Source: an uncultured Lachnospiraceae bacterium
GTDB taxonomy: Bacteria > Bacillota > Clostridia > Lachnospirales > Lachnospiraceae
Length of the DNA: 5,157 nucleotides
Direction: 5' to 3'
NCBI GenBank assembly: GCA_910583965.1
Contig: CAJUAE010000037.1
Coordinates: 1 to 5,157 of the forward strand
Position 1 is the stretch's first letter. Every line of letters starts with the position of its first letter. The translations under genes and the position numbers were made by a program. A model generated the notes under the pieces. That model made no database searches. It saw only the letters and a list, made by a program, of their open reading frames with translations, and was not told the DNA's origin. Of the stretch, positions 1-5,157 are shown piece after piece.

Positions 1-173
1 CTAAACGGATATATTAGCAAAGCGTTATTCAAGACTACAAGAAAATAGAAATGAGGTGTCACATGAAAGAACTGTGTAGGGAATATTTCAAAATTGTAGG
101 TAAAAGTAAGAACTGGGCTAGAGTAACTTTTTATCATGGAAAGAAACAATTACTATTAAAAAGAAAGGAATGA
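1..173 (+). pseudogene. ECF RNA polymerase sigma factor, C-terminal fragment, probably disrupted
   Basis: This is the tail of an ECF (sigma-70 family) sigma factor, region 4.2, which recognises the -35 element. In the frame ending with TGA at 171-173, bases 24-170 read as an HTH-like segment (VIQDYKKIEMRC, then KIVGKSKNWARVTFYHGKKQL). The GKS-NWARVTFY stretch (about 99-134) is what I recognise from clostridial ECF factors. The same frame has TAG at 15-17. The other frames close at 2-4 (TAA) and 46-48 (TAG), so no intact frame enters from the left. Frame 1 (1-45) could be the upstream sigma frame, shifted near bases 22-32. The normal Tyr in a family pattern such as ELSYREI also seems lost, and the usual Arg after TFY is His. 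A 36-codon ORF from ATG at 63, after GAGGTG at 52-57, could be translated but would be only a half-domain. It ends 8 bases before the anti-sigma start, the usual sigma/anti-sigma order. The family call is moderately sure; the disruption depends on sequence accuracy and on the missing upstream part. Confidence 0.6.
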
Positions 174-181
174 GAGCGTGA

Positions 182-976
182 ATGAAAGATTTGGATTGTA
201 ATGTAATTAAAGATTTGATGCCATTGTATCTGGATGCAATCTGTTCAGAGGAGAGTAGAAACCTTGTTGATACACATTTGAAAAATTGCGAACAATGTCG
301 TACAAAGTTGGAGTTGCTAAAGAAAGTCGAACTTACTGACAAGCAAGGAGAATCAACAAAAATTTCGTATTTTAAGAAGATAAAAAAACACTATATGAAA
401 AATGAAGTGCTTGGTATATTACTGTTGACAATTGTGATAATAGGCGGATTTTTGGCGATACAAGATTCTCAAATGCCATTTGGAACTAACTTGTTGTATC
501 TGTCTTTTCCATTTTTTCTTTTTATCGCATATGGTTTGGCATCATGGAATATAGTGTCATCTAAAAAGTCAAGGCTATCGTTGGTTTTTATTGGAATTAG
601 CATTGTGTTGTTTGGAGTGTACTTTGCAATTATTATTTTCTGGAGTATTCCAATGGGCAGAGGAGAGGACTATATATTTAACATACCATTAGAGGAGACA
701 GGCTTTTACTTAGACCGATGGCTTAAAATGATAGCTGGTGCCCAGCTTGGTATTTTTATTCTGTCCAATTTTTTGCGACTTCGCGGATGCAGAATCCATA
801 AAGCCATTTATGGATTAACGCTAACAGGAGTAGCTCTGGCAGCAGGATATCTATTTCTTCTTGGAAATCTTTCTACCTTAACAGGACTTTATAAAATGTT
901 GACAGAAATGGTTGTTTGTGTTGTGCTGGAAGGGATTCTTTTTTCAGTGTTATTCTGTTATTTTATGAAAAAGTAA
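182..976 (+). CDS. zf-HC2 zinc-finger, multi-pass membrane protein (putative anti-sigma factor)
   Basis: A 264-residue protein that probably binds and sequesters an ECF sigma factor at the membrane. The N-terminus (residues 1-45) is a zf-HC2 / anti-sigma zinc finger: Cys6, then HLKNCEQC with His32, Cys36 and Cys39 in the H-x3-C-x2-C pattern, preceded by the typical DLMPLYLDAICSEES segment. A lysine-rich cytoplasmic linker (47-75) leads to about six hydrophobic segments near residues 76-93, 102-121, 132-155, 184-198, 209-228 and 243-261. The C-terminus is MKK. Classic anti-sigma factors of this type have a single membrane span, so the six-span C-terminal part is the larger, clostridial-type version; its own role is unknown. 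The ATG at 182 follows a TGA (179-181) in the same frame, and a GAAAGGA at 163-169 and GAGAG at 172-176 offer ribosome binding. The cognate sigma gene just upstream seems broken, which could leave this gene orphaned or acting on another sigma factor. Confidence 0.8.
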   Translation: MKDLDCNVIKDLMPLYLDAICSEESRNLVDTHLKNCEQCRTKLELLKKVELTDKQGESTKISYFKKIKKHYMKNEVLGILLLTIVIIGGFLAIQDSQMPFGTNLLYLSFPFFLFIAYGLASWNIVSSKKSRLSLVFIGISIVLFGVYFAIIIFWSIPMGRGEDYIFNIPLEETGFYLDRWLKMIAGAQLGIFILSNFLRLRGCRIHKAIYGLTLTGVALAAGYLFLLGNLSTLTGLYKMLTEMVVCVVLEGILFSVLFCYFMKK

Positions 977-992
977 TAGGGTTGAACCCTAT
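976..992 (+). terminator. Small hairpin at the end of the anti-sigma gene, weak terminator candidate
   Basis: ATAGGGT and ACCCTAT form a perfect 7-bp stem around TGA, starting on the last base of the TAA stop codon. No run of T follows (the next bases are ATTAATGG), so it lacks the tail of a Rho-independent terminator. It may still stabilise the mRNA 3' end or contribute to termination. The rest of 993-1095 is AT-rich and shows no gene, RNA or repeat that I can recognise. Confidence 0.3.
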
Positions 993-1095
993 ATTAATGG
1001 AACAAAGCAATAACCAATATAACAGCATACAAGCTTGAATATTTTTATCGAAAAGAATCCATAAAAGTTGCATACAAAAGTAAAATGGAATAGTA

Positions 1096-1124
1096 TTGAC
1101 AGTATTGGTCTAATGTGTTAAACT
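1096..1124 (+). promoter_or_regulatory. Sigma-A type promoter of the blaI-blaR1-like operon
   Basis: The -35 box TTGACA (1096-1101) is a perfect consensus. A 17-base spacer follows, then the -10 box TAAACT (1119-1124), which matches TATAAT at 4 of 6 positions. Transcription would start near 1131, leaving a leader of roughly 45 bases before the ATG at 1177. The -10 box lies inside the left operator, so repressor binding should block RNA polymerase directly. Confidence 0.75.
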
Positions 1125-1149
1125 AACATTGAGTTTAATGCATTAGACC
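1107..1149. promoter_or_regulatory. Paired BlaI-type operators forming a 43-bp dyad over the promoter
   Basis: Two 16-bp sites face each other. The left one (1108-1123) reads GTCTAATGTGTTAAAC. The right one (1133-1148), read on the opposite strand, is GTCTAATGCATTAAAC. They differ only at two bases next to the centre. Each is itself a near-palindrome with GTYTAA and TTARAC arms, the size and dyad form expected for a BlaI/MecI dimer. Together they make a larger dyad centred on 1128, with exact outer arms GGTCTAATG (1107-1115) and CATTAGACC (1141-1149) and exact inner arms TTAAACT and AGTTTAA. The left site covers the -10 box and the right site lies just after the likely transcription start. 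The two site centres are 25 bp apart. Assignment to the BlaI-like protein encoded next is an inference from position and symmetry. Confidence 0.75.
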
Positions 1150-1176
1150 TTTTGCGTATAGAATGGAGGAGAGAAA

Positions 1177-1536
1177 ATGGAAGTGCCAAAAATATTTGAG
1201 AGTGAATACCGTTTTTGTGAGATTTTATGGGAGAATGAGCCAGTGACAAGCAGTGAATTGGTTCGATTATGTAGAGAAAAGTTAGAGTGGAAAAAGTCTA
1301 CAACATACACTGTGATACGAAGACTTTCTGAGCGCGGTGTGATTAAATCCGAAGATGCAATCGTGACTTCGCTGGTTTCCAGAGAAGATGCACAGTCAGC
1401 AGAGAGTACAGAGATTGTCGAACGAACGTTTTCAGGGTCACTTCCTAGTTTTATTGCGGCATTTACACGAAAAAAGAATTTGTCCAGACAAGAAATTGAT
1501 GAAATTCAGAAGATTATTGACAATTATAAGGATTAG
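1177..1536 (+). CDS. BlaI/MecI-family winged-helix transcriptional repressor
   Basis: A 119-residue protein of the Penicillinase_R (BlaI/MecI/CopY) family, close to the usual 120-130 residues. The winged-helix DNA-binding domain covers about residues 7-69: EILWENEPVTSSEL leads into helix 2, W38-KKSTTYTVIRRLSERG (to 54) is the recognition-helix region, and VIKSEDAIVTSLVS is the wing. Residues 70-119 form the helical dimerisation part, with SLPSFIAAF near 88-96 and a C-terminal helix (LSRQEIDEIQKIIDNY). In staphylococcal BlaI/MecI the induction cut is between Asn101 and Phe102; the matching place here appears to be Ala95-Phe96, so the aromatic is kept but not the Asn. The ATG at 1177 has a strong GGAGGAGAG at 1165-1173. 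The gene is first in a two-gene operon with the M56 protease and presumably represses itself through the two operators just upstream. The true targets beyond its own operon are unknown. I give no symbol because nothing shows beta-lactamase control. Confidence 0.92.
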   Translation: MEVPKIFESEYRFCEILWENEPVTSSELVRLCREKLEWKKSTTYTVIRRLSERGVIKSEDAIVTSLVSREDAQSAESTEIVERTFSGSLPSFIAAFTRKKNLSRQEIDEIQKIIDNYKD

Positions 1537-1557
1537 AACAGAGTGGAATAGTAGCAT

Positions 1558-1566
1558 GGAGGGTGA
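1558..1566 (+). promoter_or_regulatory. Ribosome binding site of the M56 protease gene
   Basis: GGAGGGTGA lies 3 bases upstream of ATG 1570, with the GGAGG core 7 bases from it. This fixes the start of the long ORF and shows that the second gene of the operon has its own efficient translation signal, with only 33 bases between the genes and no terminator in the gap. Confidence 0.75.
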
Positions 1567-1569
1567 GCG

Positions 1570-4500
1570 ATGGAGAAACTATTTATCAATATTTTTCATA
1601 TGAGTAGCTCAGCAAGTTATCTTATTTTAGCAGTTTTACTGGTGCGATTTCTGTTGCGAAAAGCACCAAAATCTATGCGGAGTTTCTTGTGGTTGTTGGT
1701 TGGAATCCGTTTGGTGGTTCCATTTTCAGTTGAATCCATATTCAGTTTGATTCCAAATACACAAATGGCAGAGAACTATATTTACCAAACAGTGCAGCCT
1801 GATATAAATTTAACCATGTTAGAAAAACAGCAATCAGATAATTCATCAATTCCATATGAAAATACACCTATGCAAGAGAATCACAAACATAAACCGATTA
1901 CTAGAGTGGAAATATGGACTGGATTTTGGCTTGGTGGTATGATATTGATGTTTGGCTACATGTTGTTTAGCTGGCTGCGTCTTAGAAGCCGTGTCAAACT
2001 GTCTGTGCCAGTAGAAATTGTGCTGAATAATGGGCACAAAGGAAAGAACATCGTAAAAATTTATCGAAGTGATGCAATTGAAAGTCCATTTTTATTTGGG
2101 GTTATTTTCCCGCGCATTTATATTCCAAACAATATTTCCAACGAGGAACTTCCCTATGTGATTCGACATGAATTGACACATAGAAAGAGAAAAGATTATT
2201 TAATAAAACCTATTGGATTTGTGCTTCTATCAATTTATTGGTTTAATCCTTGTGTGTGGGTTGCCTATATTATACTCTGTAAGGACATTGAGTTGATTTG
2301 TGATGAGTGTGTTATCCGCGAACTTGGTGTAGAACATAAAAAGGCATATTCTCAGGCACTTCTCAACAGCGCAGCCAATCGCCGCATGATTGCAGCATGT
2401 CCAATTGCTTTTGGGGAAGTTAGTGTCAAAGAGCGCGTAAAAAATGTGCTGCATTATAAAAAACCTACCTTTTGGATTTTGGTGGTAGGAATATTGGTAT
2501 GTATGATTGTTCCAGTGTGTTTTATGACACAGAAGAAAACAGATAAAATAGAATTTGCAGAAGCAATCATCACAACAGATGGGGATTATTGTCTTTTTTT
2601 GCCGTCGGATGAACAGAAGGAAAACAAAAGTATCCCAAGTTTAAAAGTATCCCAAAACGGAGAATTTACGTTTTCTTACGATGCGCTTAGTTCTTATTTA
2701 TCCTATGGAAATTACGAGATTGAAGGGAATCGACTGATTGCAGTTACAGAAGACCAAAAGTATCATTATCAATTTATTACTACAGATTATGGTGCCTTGT
2801 TATTTGATGCTAAAAATTCGTCTGAAATCCTCTTGACTGATTCAAAACAAAATGTAGATAATTTTATGATAGATGGTTCTATTTTTGTGAAAACAGACGC
2901 ACTAAGACTTTTGCGTGAAGCAGATGTTTTGACACAAAATATTTCCAATAATTTGCGCCAAGACACTACAATAACAAATCAGGAATTTCAGAAAAATATA
3001 ACAGATGTGGAAGCAATGCAAAAACAGATTTTGACAGAAAAAAATATATTGCAAAAACAACTTGAAACATTAGATAATCAGGCCTTTTCAAAAGAAGAAA
3101 AACAATTACAGCAAAATTGGAAAGCAACTATTGAGCGCTTGAAAGGAGTAGAAACAACACTTGAAGCGCTAGTGTCTAGCATGTATGAACAAGAGTCCAC
3201 AATCAATGCAAGAGAAATGATTGAGCAGTGGGCACAAGCATTTTGTAACCGTGATACGAAGACTATTCTAAAATTTGCCAGTAATCAGGTGCAAGCGCAT
3301 TTTTTAGAAAGAGAGTTGCTAAGTCAAACATTTGATAATGAGGAAGAAAGTGTGTCGTTTGGCTGGTCGAGTCCGTGGCCTTGGGGAGGAGAGAATGAAG
3401 ATAATGCGACTGCACGCAATTATCGAATTGTGAGCATGACAGAACATTCCGCAGAAATATTGTATTATGCATGGGCATCTGACCCACATGTGACTGTATG
3501 GCGTGAATTTCTCACCTTTGAAATGGAAGGGGAGGAGGATATTATTGTATCAGAAACAATAGAATTTATGAATGCAATCTGTATTGCGGAAGAATTTAAT
3601 CGTGCCTATCCAGAGGGTATTACGGGTACAATGATGGACTATTATTCGTTCAATGGGGCGGGAGAAGATCTGAATAGAAATGCAAAACAAAACCCAACCA
3701 GTGATTGGTATAAAAAATTGTTTGAACCAGATTCCGCAGCGATTTATCTATTGAATCTATTGAACAATCCCAATAAAGTTGGAACTCGTGTGACAAAATC
3801 TGATACAGATAGTTCCAACTGTACTGTGACATTTGACTTTTATGAGGATGGAAGTTCGGTAACGATCCAGATGATACAGCCTTATGGAATAGATGGTATC
3901 TGGGTTCCAAGCACAGAAAATGCAAAGGTTTCCGATATAGATTCTATTGTCCCATATGAGATTACGAGTCAAAATGTGGGAGAAATTGCGCAGAAAGATG
4001 CGAAACAGCTTGAAGCGATTTTCCCAAATCACCATGAATTTGCGTTTGATATGGACTTTCCGCAAAAGATTGATTTAGATGGGGACGGCATAGCGGAGCA
4101 AATTGAATTGGTGGATTTGAAATACAATGGTGGTGATGGAGGATATGCGCTGAGGGTGACAGATACAAAGACAGGCGAACAGATTCCATTGCCAGATGGT
4201 TATAGAGAAGAAAACGGATTTCCTATTTTTTGCACTTATGTTAAACCAGAGAAAAAGGAACCACTACTTTTGATTCAGATTGGAGAAAGGGAATCGTGTC
4301 AGACTGTAGCCACAATTATGATGGATGCACTAACTTTACTATATGACCAAAATCAGGTTGAATTGAAAAATGAGATACAAAATAAAGCTTCTGGGGAAAA
4401 GATTGCTGTAGATGCCATCAGTGGATGCAATATAATTACTTTTCAGAATGAAAAGACGCCAGTTGTATTTTTAAAGACATATGTCCCTGGATTTTTGGGG

Positions 4501-4713
4501 CATGCCGATACATTGGGATATGTTATCACAGAACTTCGGCTTCAGAAAGACCATACATGGACATCTAGGCATTATTTTCTGCTGGATAGTTGCGGTAAAA
4601 TAGTATCAATGCATCAGAGGATTGAGGAGGCTACAGAGGGGAGTGGGATAATTACACTTCCATTTAATCACAGCAGTAGTGTAGAATATGTTCCTATCAA
4701 ACCAGAAGAATAA
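1570..4713 (+). CDS. BlaR1/MecR1-like M56 zinc metalloprotease with a large non-penicillin-binding sensor region
   Basis: A 1047-residue membrane sensor-protease; BlaR1 and MecR1 are near 585-600. Residues 1-320 are the M56 part: membrane segments near 13-29, 38-60 and 116-136, the zinc motif HELTH at 200-204 (catalytic Glu201), a hydrophobic stretch at 213-236, and DIELICDE at 239-246, where Glu241 fits the third zinc ligand. The last membrane segment is 299-319. Everything after it should be outside the cell. I see no class D beta-lactamase-like sensor: no SxxK followed by SxN and KTG in order. Instead there is a beta-rich segment (about 328-425), a Gln/Lys/Glu-rich coiled coil (about 470-540), an NTF2/SnoaL-like stretch (about 545-665, including GWSSPWPWGG), a segment with EDGSSVTIQMIQPYG (about 675-785), and a C-terminal region (about 800-1047) with a DLDGDG calcium-loop-like motif at 835-840, as in FG-GAP/VCBS proteins. 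The domain names beyond M56 are tentative. By family knowledge it should sense a signal outside and cause inactivation of the BlaI-like repressor encoded just upstream. Confidence 0.9.
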   Translation: MEKLFINIFHMSSSASYLILAVLLVRFLLRKAPKSMRSFLWLLVGIRLVVPFSVESIFSLIPNTQMAENYIYQTVQPDINLTMLEKQQSDNSSIPYENTPMQENHKHKPITRVEIWTGFWLGGMILMFGYMLFSWLRLRSRVKLSVPVEIVLNNGHKGKNIVKIYRSDAIESPFLFGVIFPRIYIPNNISNEELPYVIRHELTHRKRKDYLIKPIGFVLLSIYWFNPCVWVAYIILCKDIELICDECVIRELGVEHKKAYSQALLNSAANRRMIAACPIAFGEVSVKERVKNVLHYKKPTFWILVVGILVCMIVPVCFMTQKKTDKIEFAEAIITTDGDYCLFLPSDEQKENKSIPSLKVSQNGEFTFSYDALSSYLSYGNYEIEGNRLIAVTEDQKYHYQFITTDYGALLFDAKNSSEILLTDSKQNVDNFMIDGSIFVKTDALRLLREADVLTQNISNNLRQDTTITNQEFQKNITDVEAMQKQILTEKNILQKQLETLDNQAFSKEEKQLQQNWKATIERLKGVETTLEALVSSMYEQESTINAREMIEQWAQAFCNRDTKTILKFASNQVQAHFLERELLSQTFDNEEESVSFGWSSPWPWGGENEDNATARNYRIVSMTEHSAEILYYAWASDPHVTVWREFLTFEMEGEEDIIVSETIEFMNAICIAEEFNRAYPEGITGTMMDYYSFNGAGEDLNRNAKQNPTSDWYKKLFEPDSAAIYLLNLLNNPNKVGTRVTKSDTDSSNCTVTFDFYEDGSSVTIQMIQPYGIDGIWVPSTENAKVSDIDSIVPYEITSQNVGEIAQKDAKQLEAIFPNHHEFAFDMDFPQKIDLDGDGIAEQIELVDLKYNGGDGGYALRVTDTKTGEQIPLPDGYREENGFPIFCTYVKPEKKEPLLLIQIGERESCQTVATIMMDALTLLYDQNQVELKNEIQNKASGEKIAVDAISGCNIITFQNEKTPVVFLKTYVPGFLGHADTLGYVITELRLQKDHTWTSRHYFLLDSCGKIVSMHQRIEEATEGSGIITLPFNHSSSVEYVPIKPEE
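2626..2655 (+). repeat. Short 13-bp direct repeat inside the M56 gene
   Basis: AAAAGTATCCCAA occurs at 2626-2638 and again at 2643-2655, 17 bases apart. The two copies are read in different frames (KSIPS and LKVSQ), so this is a DNA-level coincidence or small duplication and not a protein repeat. It falls in the loop before the first extracytoplasmic beta-rich segment. No function is evident. Confidence 0.5.
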
Positions 4714-4854
4714 AATTAGATTTTTATTATTTTGTTTTCGGTATCTACTAGATTGAGTGAGTGAAACCAGAATTTATTTTAAACTATTGTTTATTCAAAA
4801 CTGTATAAAGTGCACTAAAAATTAGAGGAAATTATTGTTATTCTAAACAACACT

Positions 4855-4871
4855 CCGAAAATATGTTTTGG
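4855..4871 (+). other. Small hairpin just upstream of the lipoprotein promoter
   Basis: CCGAAA and TTTTGG can pair as a 6-bp stem with one G-T wobble around ATATG, ending 3 bases before the -35 box. It could be the remains of a terminator for the preceding operon, or an upstream regulatory dyad, but no T-run follows. The rest of 4714-4850 is AT-rich, holds no recognisable gene, and has no good GC-stem terminator for the M56 gene, although T-rich runs occur at 4720-4737. Confidence 0.25.
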
Positions 4872-4874
4872 AAG

Positions 4875-4903
4875 TTGACACATTAATCAAATAGTGATAA
4901 ACT
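4875..4903 (+). promoter_or_regulatory. Sigma-A type promoter of the lipoprotein gene
   Basis: TTGACA (4875-4880), a 17-base spacer and TAAACT (4898-4903) form a good promoter. Both boxes and the spacing are identical to the blaI-like promoter, including the non-consensus -10. Start of transcription would be near 4910, giving a leader of about 54 bases. The lipoprotein is therefore likely a separate transcription unit. Confidence 0.7.
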
Positions 4904-4907
4904 GCTA

Positions 4908-4930
4908 AATTGTTAAGACGTTAAACAATT
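4908..4930. promoter_or_regulatory. Dyad at the lipoprotein transcription start, possible operator
   Basis: AATTGTT (4908-4914) and AACAATT (4924-4930) are exact inverted arms around a 9-base centre, placed at the predicted transcription start. The right half includes GTTAAAC (4920-4926), which also occurs in the left blaI operator (1117-1123); upstream of it GTTAA sits where GTYTAA would be expected. It could bind the BlaI-like repressor weakly, bind another regulator, or be a 5' mRNA stem. The match to the operators is partial. Confidence 0.35.
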
Positions 4931-4963
4931 ATTTATGATTTTTCATAAGAAGGGGGATTTAGG

Positions 4964-5157
4964 ATGAAAAAGAAGATTGTTAATGTAATTTTATCAGTAG
5001 CAGTTGTGACATCAATGATGTTTACAGTGACAGCGTGTGGTTCAAAAGATAACGATAAGGCACCAGCAGAGTCGGCAGCAGTTACAAATACTGTAGAAGA
5101 TGCAGCAAACGCAGATACAGAAGATGCAGCAAACGCAGATACAGAAGATGCAGCAAA
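4964..5157 (+). CDS. Lipoprotein with tandem-repeat N-terminal region, cut by the window end
   Basis: The start of an exported lipoprotein; 64 codons are visible with no stop. MKKKIVNVILSVAVVTSMMF is a lipoprotein signal peptide with a KKK n-region and a hydrophobic core. VTAC at residues 22-25 is the lipobox, so Cys25 would be lipidated and the mature protein anchored to the outer face of the membrane. After CGSKDNDK the sequence becomes Ala/Asp/Glu/Thr-rich and from residue 45 is an exact repeat of EDAANADT, the usual kind of acidic flexible spacer between lipid anchor and folded domain. The functional domain is beyond the window, so the role (solute-binding, sensor partner or other) cannot be given. 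ATG 4964 is preceded by AAGGGGGA at about 4950-4957. It has its own promoter and sits 250 bases after the M56 gene. Confidence 0.85.
   Translation, partial: MKKKIVNVILSVAVVTSMMFTVTACGSKDNDKAPAESAAVTNTVEDAANADTEDAANADTEDAA
5096..5157 (+). repeat. Perfect 24-bp tandem repeat encoding EDAANADT
   Basis: Copies lie at 5096-5119 and 5120-5143, with a third running into the window end (5144-5157, 14 bases seen). All visible copies are identical at every base, including third codon positions. The unit length is a multiple of three, so changes in copy number would keep the frame and only lengthen or shorten the spacer behind the lipid anchor. The true copy number is not visible. Confidence 0.9.

Noticed and set aside
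118..342. Open frame on the - strand across the sigma tail and the start of the anti-sigma gene
   Set aside because: It is antisense to a clear zf-HC2 domain and lacks family features. The other - strand frames inside the M56 gene (for example 3650-3925 and 3757-4065) fall for the same reason.
1107..1149. Dyad as an RNA attenuator or terminator
   Set aside because: The likely transcription start (about 1131) lies within it, so only the right half would be transcribed, and it overlaps the -10 box as an operator would.
1388..1603. Open frame of 71 codons overlapping the end of the repressor gene and the start of the protease gene
   Set aside because: It is in a different frame from two well-supported genes, has no ribosome binding site of its own and no recognisable protein character.
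4168..4176. KTG at residues 867-869 of the M56 protein as the third motif of a penicillin-binding domain
   Set aside because: There is no SxxK/SxN pair at suitable distances before it, and it lies inside the C-terminal region with the DLDGDG loop. A lone KTG is common by chance.
4742..4752. ATCTA-C-TAGAT palindrome as terminator of the protease gene
   Set aside because: The stem is only 5 bp, AT-rich, has a one-base loop and no T-run after it.
5096..5157. CRISPR-like repeat array
   Set aside because: The 24-bp units are directly adjacent without spacers and continue an open lipoprotein reading frame, so this is a coding tandem repeat.

Overview
The window is AT-rich with strong GGAGG-type ribosome binding sites, TTGACA-type promoters, and M56/BlaI and zf-HC2 protein styles typical of low-GC Firmicutes. 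It most resembles a gut-type clostridium (Lachnospiraceae-like). This is an inference from style only; no marker gene is present.

Layout, all on the + strand. (1) Bases 1-173 carry the 3' end of an ECF sigma factor gene (region 4.2). It appears disrupted, because the recognisable frame has a stop at 15-17 and all three frames are closed within the first 48 bases. (2) Bases 182-976 encode a zf-HC2 (anti-sigma type) zinc-finger protein with about six membrane segments, the expected partner of that sigma factor. (3) Bases 977-1176 are non-coding. They hold a small hairpin after the anti-sigma gene and a clear promoter (TTGACA, 17 bases, TAAACT) overlapped by two inverted 16-bp near-palindromes that together form a 43-bp dyad. 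(4) Bases 1177-1536 encode a BlaI/MecI-family winged-helix repressor. (5) Bases 1570-4713 encode a 1047-residue BlaR1/MecR1-like M56 zinc metalloprotease with its own ribosome binding site 33 bases downstream. (6) Bases 4714-4963 are non-coding, with a second TTGACA-N17-TAAACT promoter and a small dyad. (7) From 4964 to the window end is the start of a lipoprotein gene whose mature N-terminus has entered a perfect 24-bp tandem repeat.

How the parts probably work together: the BlaI-like protein should repress its own operon from the two operators. The M56 protein should sense an extracytoplasmic signal and trigger inactivation of the repressor. It lacks the penicillin-binding domain of true BlaR1. 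Instead it has about 730 extracytoplasmic residues that look like several unrelated domains: a beta-rich segment, a coiled coil, an NTF2-like region and an FG-GAP/calcium-loop-like C-terminal region. The inducer is therefore probably not a beta-lactam bound through an acylated serine, and is unknown. The main points of interest are this non-canonical sensor, the paired-operator architecture, the decayed sigma factor beside an intact anti-sigma gene, and the repeat-bearing lipoprotein downstream.
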